DNA of 64,000 nt from Auricularia sp. M13 (GCA_037042915.1 CM073196.1:2976001-3040000), one strand, 5' to 3'. Counted from the stretch's first letter, positions 10,746 to 22,153 are shown. Made by a program: numbers and translations. Notes: generated by a model not told the origin, from the sequence alone.

Positions 10746-12450
10746 GCAAGTGAATGCCTTCTTGAGCTCGTTGAACGCAGCGAGGCATTGCGGAGTGAAG
10801 TTCCACGTGGCGGTCTTTCAAGTGAGACGAGTGAGCGGGACGACGATATCGGAGTAGTCGTAGATGAATCGTCAATAGAAGTTTGCGAAGCCGAGGAACG
10901 ACCGGATGTCGTGAACGTTGCGAGGAACGAGCCACTCAAGGAGGGTGACAATCTTCTTCGGGTCCATGCTGATGCCCTCGGGGCTGATGATGTACCCGAG
11001 GTACTCGATGGTGTCAGCATGGAACTCGCACTTCTCGGGCTTACAGAAGAGGTCGTTCTTCCGCAGCCGTCGAAGGACCTCTCAAACGTGTTCCTCGTGC
11101 TTCGAGGGATCATCCGAGTAGAAGAGGATGTCGTCGAGGTAGACGGTGACCGTGACGTCGAGGAGGTCGGAGAAGATGTTGTTCATGAAGCGCTGGAAAG
11201 CGGCTGGAGCATTCGTGAGTCCGAAAGGCATGACGAGATACTCGTAGGTGCCGTAGCGCGTTTGAAAGGCAGTCTTCCACTCGTCGCCGGCTGCGATGCA
11301 AACCTCGCTGTATCCGACACGAAGACTGAGCTTGGTGAACTTCTTGGCGGTGCGAAGGCGGTCGAGCGTGGACGAGATGAGCGGGAGCGGGTACTTGTCC
11401 TTCCGAGTGATCTTGTTGAGCCCACGATAATCGACGCATAGGCAAAGAGAACCGTCGGCCTTCTTGACGAAGAGAACCGGGGCGCCACCCGGGGACGACG
11501 AAGAGTGGATGTGTCCTTTGCTGAGGTTATCCTGAATGTACTCCCGAAGCGCGAGTTGCTGGGGCTCAGAGAGCGAGTAGATCGGACCGGACGGGAGAGG
11601 CTTGCCTTCTTCCATGTCGATCTTGAGAGCTTGCCTTCTTCCATGTCGATCTTGAGATCGTACGGCCGATGTTCAGGGAGTCGATTCGAGGCCTCCTTTG
11701 AGAAGACGTCGAGGTACTCGTGATAACACTTGGGGATGCCTTCGCCGGTTTCCGAAGCCGGGTTGGCAGACGCAGAGCGAGCGGGCACTGATGGGTCTCG
11801 AATGTAGATGGCCGAGACGATTGAGCCGCGAAGTCGACGAGAGGTGTCGAAGGCTGCGGCGCCGATGATCTTGATGTCGACGCGAGCAGCAGCCACACGA
11901 AGGGCGGTTTCGTCCATCGGCGGTTCGGCAGGCAGAGTATGTGACGCGAGAGGAGGTGACGATGCAGTCGGAGGATCCGAGTCGAGCGAGAACCCAGGGA
12001 CAAAGCCTGAGGGATCTGAGGGCGAGACAGGAGTGGGGAAAGAGATGCGGTGATGGAACCAGTCATCCGAGGATTGTAGCGGGCCAACCAGCGGTATCCC
12101 AACACTGCAGAGCAAGTCGGTTCTAGAGTGGTGAGGAGGAAGTTGATGATCATCGAAGTTCCGCAAGGAAAGGAGACGGGGACCGACACGTATTTGGAGA
12201 TAACACCGCAATAGGAGCTGTCGAAGAGCCGAAGGCGGAGCGGTTGATTGAGAGACTTTTGAGGGAGTCAAAGACTCTCAGCGAACTGAGTATCGAGGAA
12301 CTGATCTTCGGAGCCGGAGTCGACGAGTGTGCGAAAGGATGGGACAGCGTCGGAGGAGAGGACGACGATGAGAGCACAGCGTCAGAGGAGAGGACGACGA
12401 TGAGAGCATCTTGATCGGTGAGCGCGGCAGCGTTCAGCCAAGTGTAAGGC
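10746..12450 (-). pseudogene. Gypsy-A pol, protease-reverse transcriptase part
   Basis: The aspartic protease signature TLVDSGSEDQFLD is near 12330 in a shifted frame. The RT frame 11615-11082 shows [40 protein letters not shown] and an intact YLDDILFYS active site. Two small tandem duplications disturb the frame. One is ~27 bp at about 11603-11656, next to the MEEGK motif before RT; the other is ~32 bp at about 12348-12411, before the protease. Both look like replication slippage in an element no longer under selection. Function: cDNA synthesis and polyprotein cleavage. Confidence 0.88.
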
Positions 12451-12454
12451 ATCT

Positions 12455-12819
12455 TGGGCTTGACGCAGTTGGCCCTAGATGCCCGTGGGGAACTGCCCGT
12501 TAGTTTTTCGTTTTCGCTTCCGCCGTGGCAGAAGCGGCGGCGCCCGAGGGAGCAGGAGCCAGCGTCGAGGAAGTCGCGGGTTGAGCCTTAGCGGCGCGAC
12601 CCTTTGACTCGCGATTGTGAGCGGCCTTGCGGCACTCGGACGCGGTGTGACCGGCGTGGCCACAGTAGAGGCAGAGGTTCTTATCGAGGTGACAGCATCG
12701 TTGAGGTTGCTGTTCGAGTTGAGGTTCTTCGCGACATCGTCCTTCGACTTGGTCGTGGTCTTTGAAGACGAGCGGGCCGAGGTCGAGGACTGACCCTTTG
12801 AGTTCGAGTGGTTGTTCGA

Positions 12820-12859
<40 letters not shown>

Positions 12860-14829
12860 GAGCATGCGGAGCCCGATTGTGGCGTCGCGGTCGAGGTGGT
12901 CTTCTGCGCTTTGCGTGGTTCGTTTGCGTGCTCGAGAGCTTGCTCGTCCTTGTCGATCCAATAGTTGGTGTCGATGCTGAGGGCGAGTGCTGCGAGCGGT
13001 GTCAGCTGAAACGGGCGTTGAGCTACCTGGGCAGCGAAGACAGATTTGATGCGGCGAGGGAGTCCGCGATAGAATTGCGACGCGAGAGCAGCGTCGCCCC
13101 AGCCGAGTTAAGGCTCCAACCCTTTCCTTTAATTACTCTTTATAATGGGTTATCACCCATTACCCATTACCTTTACATTACACATTCATGTAATTTTGCT
13201 GTAACTGGTTATAACTGGTTATATCAAGTTGCAATTATTGACCACCTACAGGCTCACCTTAGGCTACTCCTGGACTGTAATGAGTGTCTGATAAATCTTC
13301 AATATGTCATAGGTGGTATGAAAAGATTGTGAGATAGCACTTGAGGAGCATGGGGTATGGTTTCCTGATTGCAGGTGCTGTTCATTTTACTTCCGGATCC
13401 ATATCGGACCCTGAGACATGTCCTGAGCATCGAGTGAACACTGTAACCCCCTAAGGATGGTAATCAAGCACTGTACATGTGCCTAAACAGTGTTCCTCAA
13501 TATCCCCAAACTCTCTATCCCTTGTCTCAGCAGTAGCATCTGCAGTGCCTGATATAACTAGTTATAACCAGTTATTACCCTTTACATTACCCATTCCAAT
13601 TGCATTATGCTCCAGAGTAAAGGTAATGTAAAGGGTTGGAGCCTTAAGCCGAGTAGTTTTGCGTATTCGTCGAACTGGAGCTTGTAGCGGGCGACCTTGC
13701 CGTTGTCGGCCATTTGCAGTTGTCGAATCTTGACTTCGGCGTGTTCGCGTTCGTTCGTGACGCCGAAGGTGATCGTGAGTTCGTTCTTGAATTCGTTCCA
13801 GTCTTCGAAGAACTTGTAACCAGGGGGCGGATTCGGGACGAGAGGGACGTAGCCGCCCCACCATTCCTTCGCCCGACCCGAGAGATAGGTCGCGGTGAAG
13901 AGAATCTTCTCGCGGGACGTCTGGTACTTCCGAGGGTTGGCGAGGAAGTAGGTCTCGCAGTCGATGAGGAATTCGCGAAGTTTGTTGGCGTTTTCGCTGT
14001 CAAATTTGTCGGGTTTGGCGGCGTTGATGCGAGAGCCGCTGTCGCGGTCGACGAAGTAGACACGGGGGACTTTGTCGTGTTGATCGTGGAATTGTCGTTC
14101 GCGATCGACGTCCGAGTCGTAGCCGTCCAACGGAGGGTCGAAGGGAGGTCCTGGAGGTCCTGGAGGATCGTTACCGCCACCACCGCCACCACCGCCGCCA
14201 CCTCTGGGAGGAGGGTTCGGGGGTTGCGAGCCGTGCGAGTGGTGCGAGTGGTGCGATGAGGGCGAGGGTGCACCTCGGCGACCACCACTGCCGCCACCGC
14301 CTCCGCCGCCTCCGCCTCCACCGCCCCCACCTCTGCTGCCACGCCGAGGTGTGTCAGGGGTGCCGGACGGGTAGAAGCCGCGGAACGACGAGGAGTGCTG
14401 CGAAAGACAAGGAGTCGAGCGAGAGCCGGTGTATGGGACGAGCGCAAGAGGGTGTCGAGAGCCGAGCGAGTGAGTCGAGGGATGCGAGGGCGATCGCGTC
14501 GTGTCGCTTGAGGGAGGGTAGGAACTGCTCGGGTCCACATGTAGTGTGGACTGGGCCGGCGAGAAACGCGAGGTTCGAAGCGAGCCGGAAAGAGTATGTT
14601 GCGAGAGGATTTCGTCATCATCGTTCGGCGGTTGCGAGTGCCGAGATGATCCGAAGCGGCTAGTGCCTGACATCGAGACTGATGGCGAAGGCGTAGCCGG
14701 CTGAGGAGGTTGTTGGTTGCGAAGACGAGCCTGACGACGAGCTTCGCGAAGGATAGCGTCGGGGGAGCCGAGTAGAGGATGAGGTTCTTCTTGGCTTCTT
14801 CTGAGATTCTGTCGAGTTCCAAAGACCAT
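12455..14829 (-). pseudogene. Gypsy-A gag, split by a MITE
   Basis: The gag frame opens at ATG 14829, 33 bases inside the 5' LTR. Its N-terminus is disordered, with a polyglycine stretch (14160-14340) and Pro/Ser runs. A capsid-like region (INAAKPDKFDSENANKLREF...WWGGYVP) follows. The MITE 13112-13643 interrupts it after KLLG; capsid sequence resumes at about 13107 with WGDAALASQFYRGLP. An asparagine-glycine run from a 9-bp tandem repeat (near 12830) and a CCHC zinc knuckle (CLYCGHAGHTASEC near 12650) close the protein. This is the usual Gag layout. The insertion makes this copy non-functional. Confidence 0.85.
13112..13643. mobile_element. piggyBac-like MITE with TTAA duplication
   Basis: 532 bases bounded by inverted ends GGCTCCAACCCTTT...AAAGGGTTGGAGCC. 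TTAA stands on both sides (13108-13111 and 13644-13647). TTAA is the hallmark target of piggyBac-type transposases. Inside, near-palindromic words (TAACTGGTTATAACTGG and its inverse) lie toward both ends. No coding capacity, so it depends on a transposase elsewhere. Confidence 0.85.
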
Positions 14830-14861
14830 ACAACTCGAGCTCTGCTCGAGTTACAAAATAC

Positions 14862-15573
14862 TGTTAAGCCTGCTGTGCCTTGGGGGTTTGGTTGCAAGGA
14901 TAGTTGAACGTCCGGGCGCAGAGAACACTCGAACAAACAACTAGAGCCTTCGGTGCGTTATTGAGCACACCGGCTACGTCGAGTAGCACGACCGAAGGGA
15001 CCGCAAGCAACAGAGAACTCAGACGAGTAGATCGGCCGAGGGAAGAACCCAGAGGCGAAGTTGAGAGAGAGAGAGATAGAGTGTGCGAGGGGCACAACTA
15101 TGTTGATTTCGTAACTGGGGAGCTAGATACAAAGTCGAGGGTCTTTTATACCTGGGGAGGTGATCCAATGTAATCGGAGTGTATCCTAGAGACAAGGGAG
15201 AGGGAGCCTCAGATCAATAGAGATCTTCGTCATCGGCCAATAGTATGAGTAAGAGCGAGTGGGTAAGGTATCGGGGGATCGGGCGAATGAGTAAGACGAG
15301 TGGAGCGAACCGGATATGAACACTATCGATACAGTAGAGACAAGGCGAGTTAGGAGGATGTATGCGAGTAAGGAGAGAGGCTAGAGATGAGAGGGAGAGG
15401 TCTAGAGGTAGAGGACGATGAGGAGAACATATCCCGAGCGTATGAACACGAGAGGAGATAAGCCGGGTATTTGGGAGCTTGTCCGAGTTGACCGAGTTGG
15501 CCGAGTGATGTAGAGTGACGCCGAGTGATGCCGAGAGCATGTGGGATCCACGGACCGGGGCACGGGCATAACA
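14862..15573 (-). repeat. 5' LTR of Gypsy-A
   Basis: 712 bases matching 5616-6339 with a few small gaps. The gag ATG follows 33 bases inside it. Immediately outside (15574 on) the sequence is the interior of the subterminal-repeat element copy 2, with no matching target duplication to the other LTR. Confidence 0.9.
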
Positions 15574-16518
15574 AATGCACAGCGTGGACCAGACTATAGG
15601 GAAGATTCACCCAAAAGGCCACCTACCCCCGAAATGTCAAATGCAGAAATGCGAGAAACACAAAGTCAAAAAAAGTTAAGTTTTTGGTGTCATCAAATTT
15701 AGCAAACTTACTGACCTGATTTTACAGACAATTCTTTGCAGAAATGGAAATGGAGGAGGAGGAACAGGAACGGGCTGCAGCAAAGCGCCAGAAAAGCAAA
15801 ACAGTGGCAGTTGCAACAAAGCCTGTCAAAAAACCAAAGACACGTAAAAGAAAGTAGCACTAGGTCTGATGTATATTCATGTTGAGATGCACTAATGTAA
15901 TAACCACATGGGCTTTGCTTCATTGGAGATTAGTACTTAAGGGCTGGTCAACCAACTATAACTTTGGTAAACCAGACCTGTCTGTCAGAATGTAATGTTC
16001 TTGATAACGAACAAGACGTGAACTCAGAACATGTGATCCTTGTCCAGTAATTGCAGACTCATTTATGAGGGGTGCATGTAGGCTTAAGAAGAGCTTGTGT
16101 ACATTTTTTTAACAGCGTGCGCAAAGTCCAAGTGAGCGTGCGCAACAATTACGACTGTGTGCGCATGTTCCAACAGTGTGTGCACAAGGTTCCAACTTGC
16201 GTGCCACGCTTTGCACACACATTTTAATAGCGTGCGCATCTTGCAAACTTGCGTGCACATACTTGCTACATGCGTGCGCAGTGCGTGCACAGGCGCTCGT
16301 TAGTTTTGCGCACATGCGCACACAAGTTGAAATGTGTATATCAACAATATCTCTGTGGATATTTAAGGTTTGATGACCGTTGTTGGATAATCACATGCAA
16401 TGGTATCATAGCTACCACAATCACCTTTAACAATGACAATATCTTATCTAAATGGGCTTCTATGGTTGAATTAATGTTGCACATGCACCTTGCGCACGTG
16501 CGCACATTTTTCTCATGA
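15574..16518. mobile_element. Subterminal-repeat DNA element, copy 2 (left part missing)
   Basis: From AATGCACAGCGTGGACC this copy matches 7490-8440, including the lysine-rich tail segment and the right-hand cluster of TGCGTGCGCA words (16110-16330, 16480-16510). It ends in TTTTTCTCATGACCC, as copy 1 does. The left half, with the upstream exon and left repeats, is absent because the Gypsy-A 5' LTR abuts it. Confidence 0.8.
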
Positions 16519-16740
16519 CCCGTCCTAGAGGGAGGGCCAGGGCCAGAGGTGGGGCCAGGGGCAGTGGTGGGGGCTGGAGTGGCCAGGGCAGGTTGGGCTG
16601 GAGCATCCCAGGGCAGGCCCCACTGGGGAGCCATGAGCAGGCTGGAGCCACTCTTTGGAGGGCCAGGGGGACCCCTGGGCCCCTAGGAGGGCCAGTAGGA
16701 CGAGAGGTAGAGGACAGAGTGTGCCAGAGGTAGACTGACT
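16519..16740. repeat. G-rich unassigned segment
   Basis: Strongly G-biased on the plus strand, with many GGGCCAGG and GGGCAGG words. It sits between the subterminal-repeat element and the broken end of Gypsy-B. No ORF of note. It could be a minisatellite-like or unclassified insertion. Confidence 0.35.
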
Positions 16741-17256
16741 CTGACCAGGTGGTGGTAAGAGTCCAAGAAGCTTGCCCCTTTCGCCACAGGCCCACCCCCT
16801 TTTGGGCGCTCAGCGCGAACATCTCTCGTCAAGTCCGTGAGCAGGCACGCGATCCGCGCGTAGTCTTTGATGAGCGAGCGAAAGTGCCCCGTCAGACTGG
16901 TGAACCCGAGTACTTTGTGCGCATTCTGTGGGTCCGGCCAGTCCAGTACTGCCGCAATCTTCGCGAGAACCGGCTGAACGCCTGCCGCGAAAATCTGCGC
17001 GCCTGCGAAATTGGCCTCAGTCGTGAAGAGCTCTGACTTCACTGCCGAGAGCGAGAGCTTGCGCTCTCAGCAGCGTGTCAGGAATTGGTGCATCTTGCCC
17101 ATGAGCACCGTGAAGTCGTCGTCCCACAGACAACAATCGTCCACCCAAGGCTCGACAATGTCGCCGTGAGGCCTTCCATCGTGGTCGCAACGATTTCCCC
17201 GAAGGTATTTGGCACGCCAGTGAGCCCGAAGCACATACACGGCGTCACGTACATGC
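16741..17256 (-). pseudogene. Gypsy-B pol, RT C-terminal part
   Basis: On the minus strand from 17256, CMCFGLTGVPNTFGE is the RT 'FGL.N/GAP' block. A frame change leads to EPWVDDCCLWDDDF, which holds the catalytic VDD, and to LSLSAVKSELFTTEANFAGAQIF, the RT thumb. HFRSLIKDYARIACLLTDLT marks the connection. The frame ends at the G-rich junction near 16741. It continues directly from 18114 if the solo LTR is removed. Confidence 0.82.
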
Positions 17257-17261
17257 CTCGC

Positions 17262-18108
17262 TGTCACGGCAGGGCGCTCGTCACTCGCCGAGACTGACGC
17301 CCAAAGGAGGAGAGAGGGACAAGGAAGAACGGACAAGCGGTACAATTGACCAGACCAAACCTAGGGTACACGCATCTACACCCCACAACCAATATACCCA
17401 TCCCCCAAGGGCCACTGATCTGGCCCAGGATGATCCCAGAGCAAATGGACACACCTCGCACCACCTCCCATGGCGCCGGCTCCCCGCCAGACCTCCCGTC
17501 GAGCACGGTCCGAGGCGGGGTTAAGGTGCCAGAGTATACCATACACACCAAGGACACGGACTGAGGAGGAGGGCGTCACACGGGCACATAGGGATGGCGC
17601 CGAGCTTCTGAGAGTCAAAGCCGAGGGTCCGAGGGTGTAGCCAAGCTTGTACCAGGCGAGGATAGCCCCCATACTATCAGTCCGAGATGGAGCGCGCCAG
17701 CGGGAAGTCCAATAGAGGAGTTCCCGAGCCCCCGGGGTTGCACAGGGTGTCCAGCCGAGTCCGTCCGAGGTCCGAAGAGGGTCCTAGAGTCTGTCCCGAG
17801 TGTCACAGCGCCCGTACCCGACGCATACAGCGAGGTGAGAGCTGCCGAACCATGGTCCGAGGGTAGGAAACCTCCACCGAGCCGAATTGGGATATGCGCC
17901 AAGGTCGTCTCACCCTCTAGACCGATAGAGAGCGGCGCGTAGATCATATCCCGAGTCATTCAGCCTGAGGTCTATAACCCTGGCCGAGTCTCAGTCCGAG
18001 GGTAAACAGTACGCCGACTGTATGCAGCCGTGACCAAACACTCGGCGAAGCGGCGTAAAACCCGCGGACGAACGGACAGAGCTTGCGGAGACCGTGAAGA
18101 CCGCAACA
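17262..18108 (+). mobile_element. Solo LTR family S, copy 2 (847 bp)
   Basis: Ends TGTCACGGCAGG...GACCGCAACA with the perfect 5-bp duplication CTCGC at 17257-17261 and 18109-18113. It splits the Gypsy-B RT between YTAFAIPG and MYVTPCMCFGL. Same family as 1793-2563 and, inverted, 20656-21512. No internal genes. Confidence 0.93.
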
Positions 18109-18113
18109 CTCGC

Positions 18114-18265
18114 CCGGGTATTGCGAATGCCGTGTACGCAATGTCTTCTTGCACGACCGCGATGGCATTGAAGCCCGCCATGAAATCCAGGACACAGACG
18201 TAGTGGTGGCCCGCCACACGCTGCTGTTTGGCTGCGAGATCTCCCATGGGAAAGCTGGCATGCTG
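18114..18265 (-). pseudogene. Gypsy-B pol, RT middle part
   Basis: The minus-strand frame reads LNCVSQHASFPMGDL...HHYVCVLDFMAGFNAIAVVQEDIAYTAFAIPG. This contains the RT block with the first catalytic Asp (VLDFMAGF). It is bounded by the LINE insertion on its upstream side and the solo LTR on its downstream side. Confidence 0.82.
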
Positions 18266-18280
18266 GCTAACACAGTTGAG

Positions 18281-19954
18281 AGAGAGAGAGAAATTCTTGA
18301 ATTTTAGACAGCGTAAGCAGGCTACAAATACAGAGCCAAGACGCTGTGGTCTGTACAAAGTACATTCCAATGGGTCAACATGGGGCAGGCAAGGGGGCGT
18401 CGTAACAGGGGTGTAGAGGGATCTAGTGCAAACTGGTGTGGATTCTGGGTGTAACAAAGTTGTGAGCGCAGTTTTAGGGCATGGGGGTATAGGGGCATAG
18501 GGGCATAGAATAAAATAAAATAAAATAATCAAACATACCATAACTTCATGTGCCTCATCAGCACATGAAGTGACCAGCTCGCTAATAAGCAAGCAGATGT
18601 TAGCAAGTAGGCAGCTGCATGTGGCCCTTTAGGGCCACTATGAGTGTATCTCTTGAGACACTCAAGAAAAGTATCTTAGAGACTGATAGAGGGTAGAGGG
18701 CAGAGTCTGGATGGGTGGGGATGTAGCCTACAGACAAAAGCGCACCGCAACATGGTCAAAGCCATGTGGAGCCACAGCGCAGCTCATGGTCCTCCCGACC
18801 CATTGTATGAATGGTTAAGGGTCCTGCGGCGGTGGCTCACCAGTTTTGGTGAACGCACCCGACGAGTGGATGAATTTGGCCAAGGCAGAGATGCCCTTGC
18901 GCGTGCTGAGTAGCGCATGCGTCCCAAGCAAGTCAGGCTTGAAGGAGGCAAAGTGGTGATAGTGCTCGTCATGGCGCTCGCAATCTCTAAGGATGTGATC
19001 GCGTGTCTGCAAGTGGTGTCCACAAGGGCAAGTCACATCTTCAGTGGGAACATGGCGCTGATAGTACTCGCCCATGAACGCATGTCCAAGGCGGCACTGC
19101 ATGACCAGTCCATAAAGACGGCGAGGCAGCTCACCAAAGTGAGGTGGAGGGCGCCTTTTGGGTGGCCCATAGGCTGCCCTGGCATACAAACCCCGAGGAG
19201 GTGACTCTGCCCACTCCTCTATCCAAGTCTCCATGACACGCTCCTTGGCACGTCTTTTGAGGTGGGACACAGTGGCCCATGAGGGACCTTGCATGCGAGC
19301 TGCCTCCTTGGCTAACGTATCTGCACGCTCATTGCCCCTTATGCCAATATGGCTGGGGACCCAAGAGATGGTCACCTCATGAGAAGCATCAGCAGCAAGG
19401 AAGTCACGAGCATGCTCGCAGAAGGAAATGGAAAACTGCTGGGCAGAAGCAGGACGCTCCTTGACAATGGCCTCAACAGCTGAAGAGTTGTCAGCAAAGA
19501 AGTGAAGGTGGGAGGCCGAGCCCATGGGCAAGTCCATGTAATGGGCAACATGGTCCATGGCAGCAGAGAGGGCATGCATCTCAGCATCATAGACCTCAGT
19601 CTGGGACCCCATAGGGATGCGACCGCAAGACTGCTCCTGACCCTCCAGGTAGGTCACAAAAGCTGCACCAGTCCTGCGACCAGTTGGAGTGTCTAAAAGG
19701 GAACCATCAGTGTAGATCAGCAGGTTTGCAGAACTGAGTTCCAGCATCTGCACAAGTCTGACATGGGACTCTGCAGCATCAGCTTTGCTCACACCCTTTG
19801 GCACAGGCCTGAGGTGGATGCGACCTGGAAATGCTGCAAGCAGAGAAATGGCCCATGGGGCAATGTGGAAGGGCTCAATGCGCTCATTGCCAGCTGAGGT
19901 GAGCTTGGCAAGGTAGCGAAGAGAGGAGCGAGTTTGACCACGCTTGTGAACCAC
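18281..19954 (-). mobile_element. 5'-truncated Tad1-like LINE with 15-bp target duplication
   Basis: The segment matches the 3' part of the full-length LINE at 24776-32313: RNase H domain, 3' UTR and the (CT)n tail on the element strand. The word GCTAACACAGTTGAG occurs at 18266-18280 and 19955-19969, a perfect duplication marking target-primed insertion into Gypsy-B RT. The RNase H frame (20755-18815) stays open and includes LLIYTDGSLLD, DAEMHALSAAM and FADNSSAVEAIV. 5' truncation is normal for LINEs. Confidence 0.93.
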
Positions 19955-19969
19955 GCTAACACAGTTGAG

Positions 19970-20650
19970 TCCGATAAACGAGTGGCACAAGCGCCACTTA
20001 GCTTTTTGCGGGGGGGGGCGGCTGTGCCGTCTCCCCCTAGCTAGGTTGCACGCGTTGCTCCTGGGCGGCCAGCTCCTGCTCCCACATTGGTGGGAGTCCT
20101 GTGCAGACGCACTCTTCGTTCGCGCGCCTGTGTAAGTCGTCCCGCCCTTGTCCTTCGGGGCCAGCGTGATCGCAGAGACCCACTTCGCCGCGCTCGCTGG
20201 GATGCGTTGCACAACGTCGTTGCGCTCCATTTCGTCGAGCGCCGTGTACAGCCATTCGTGCTGCGGCTCCGTCAAGGGTTTCTGGTGTGCGACGCACAGT
20301 CCTTGCGTGCCCTCAGGGACGCCAAGTCGGTGCTCAATGAAGTCGACCAGTTGTACCTCGTCAGCAGACAGAGTAAAGACGTCTGCGAATTCCCTTATCA
20401 GCGTGACTATCTGCTCGTGCTCCTTGGGCAAGACGTCCTTGCCCACACGCACCGCGCCCACTACGCGCTGCACGCGCTCTGGCGCCATGCGCTCCTCCCT
20501 CGTCATGGAAGACCCGCGCGCCAGCACGTGCAGCAACTTGGAAACCGCCTCCTCCCAGCGCTTCATGCCTGCTGGTAGCGTGTCGTCCGCCGCGGTCGTC
20601 TCCTCCGTCCACACCCCCAACAGCGTCTGTCTGCACCTCCTGCTGCGCTG
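19970..20650 (-). pseudogene. Gypsy-B pol, spacer and RT N-terminus
   Basis: The minus-strand frame carries LPKEHEQIVTLIREFADVFTLS...DFIEHRLGVPEGT, the conserved approach to RT in Gypsy elements, then PLTEPQHEWLYTALDEMERNDVVQRI and SAITLAPKDKGG. The next block, KWRLCHSFIGLNCVS, is cut by the LINE and completed at 18265. The upstream side ends at the solo LTR 20656-21512. Confidence 0.82.
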
Positions 20651-20655
20651 CCACT

Positions 20656-21512
20656 TGTTGCGGTCATCACGGCCGTCGCAAGCTCTGTCCGTTCGTCCGC
20701 GGGTTTTACGCCGCTTCGCCGAGCGTTCGGTCGCTGCTGCATACAGTCGGCGCACTGTTTACCCTCGGACAGAGACTCGGCCAGGGTTATACGCCTCGGG
20801 CTGTTCAACTCGGGATATGATCTGCACGCCGCTCTCTACCCACCCAGAGGGTGAGACGACCTCGGTGCATACCCCAATTCGGCTCAGTGGAGGCTTCCTA
20901 CCCTCGGACCAAGCTTCGGCAGCTCTCCCCTCGCTGTATGCGTCGGATATGGGCGTTGTGGTGCTTGGGACAGGCTCCAGGACCACCCTTCTGACCTCGG
21001 GCGGACTCGGTGGGTCACCCTGAACAACCTCGGAGGGTCGGGAACGCCTCTATTGGACTCCTCGTTGGTGCGATACCCCTCGGATGGATAATAGGCCGGT
21101 TATCATCGCCTGGTACAAGCTCGGCTACATCCTCGGACCCTCGGCCCGTGGCCTCAGCAGCTCGGCGCTCTCCCTGTGCACTCGGGAGGTGCTCTCCTTC
21201 TCGGTCCGTGCCCCCGGTGGGAGTGTGCGCGGATAGCATACCTCGGCATCTTCGCCCTGTCTCGGATCAGGTTCGATTGGAGGTGTGGTAGGGTGTTGGC
21301 ATCTTGGGAGACGATGGTGGATGGACCCTTTAGCTCCGGGATCACCCTGGACCGGATCAGCGGACCTTGGGGATGGGTATATAGGTTGTAGGGTGTAGAT
21401 GCGTGTACCCTAGGTTTGGTCTGGTCAATTGTACCGCTTGTCCGTTCTTCCTCGTCTCTCTCTCCTCTCTTGGGCGTCGGTCTCGGCGAGTGACGAGCGC
21501 TCTGCCGTGACA
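20656..21512 (-). mobile_element. Solo LTR family S, copy 3 (857 bp, inverted)
   Basis: It is the reverse complement of copy 2, with ends TGTTGCGG...CCGTGACA on the plus strand. The perfect 5-bp duplication CCACT lies at 20651-20655 and 21513-21517. It separates the Gypsy-B protease from RT. With copy 2 it forms an ~850-bp inverted repeat around 18109-20655, purely by independent insertion. Confidence 0.93.
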
Positions 21513-21517
21513 CCACT

Positions 21518-22051
21518 CTGCGCATCGCGTCCTCAAGCACGAGCCGCTCCAGCTGCGTGGCCTCTGCCTCCACCTTGCGCCGCGCTCCTCGTACTTGCAG
21601 GCGCTTCTCCACAGCGTGCACCTCTGCCACTGCCTCGTCCTGAGTCTCCTTGCCATCCACCACGCGCATCCCCGTCTCGCGCTCCAGCGCGCGATCCAAC
21701 TCCGCTGCCAAAGCCGCTTGGCACGGCGGCGAGGGAGCCTCGCAGGTCGGTGCTGTCGGGGCGGCGCTCGGCTTCGTGCCCAGCGGCGACGTGGCAGTCT
21801 CGTTGCGCAGCACGACCGGCGGCCTTTTGTTGTCCGCCCAGTGTAGCGTGTCGTCGGCGAAGTTGTGGGTGAGCCCAGCCCGGTGTAACCATGGCTTCCC
21901 AAGCAGCATGTCGAAGCTGCCGTGGGAATTGAAGACCTCAAAGCCGGCGGGCATCTCCACTGGCCCCATCTTGACTGTGCCGACCCAACGGCCGATCAAC
22001 TCGACAATGGTGCCCTTTGCCACACGCGCGCGTGCTGCTGATGGACTGTAA
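21518..22051 (-). pseudogene. Gypsy-B protease C-terminal part
   Basis: The minus-strand frame from 22023 reads VAKGTIVELIGRWVGTVKMG...GFEVFNSHGSFDMLLGKPWLHR. This is the C-terminal lobe of a Gypsy aspartic protease-like domain. The N-terminal lobe with the active-site-like VDGSG lies beyond the inserted element, at about 23390-23480. Low-complexity charged sequence follows toward the solo LTR. Confidence 0.75.
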
Positions 22052-22153
22052 GTGACTGTCCCCCACTATTCCACGTGTAATTCCACCTCAAAAATAAAAG
22101 TTGTCAGAAATGAAGTGTAACACCTAAATATGAAAAGTTTCTCAGGTAGAATA

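Larger units (their letters stand above)
5616..15573 (-). mobile_element. Gypsy-A: Ty3/Gypsy chromovirus with two LTRs
   Basis: The element reads on the minus strand: 5' LTR 14862-15573, gag from 14829, protease, RT, RNase H, integrase and a chromodomain-like C-terminus. A polypurine tract at 6340-6353 and the 3' LTR 5616-6339 follow. Both LTRs have TG...CA ends (TGTTA...TTAACA on the element strand). Three later insertions interrupt it: the subterminal-repeat element at about 6571-8440, a solo LTR at 10361-10740 and a TTAA MITE at 13112-13643. The outer flanks do not form a target duplication (GTGCG on the left, AATGC on the right), and the flanking sequences belong to different elements. 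The locus therefore looks rearranged after insertion. Confidence 0.9.

Noticed and set aside
13582-14936. Second long ORF overlapping gag on the same strand (14936-13644)
   Set aside because: Frame-shifted shadow of gag: its composition is Arg/Ser/Thr-rich and it lacks capsid and zinc-knuckle motifs.
18109-20655. A foldback transposon with 850-bp arms
   Set aside because: Each arm is a solo LTR with its own distinct 5-bp target duplication, so the inverted pair is coincidental.
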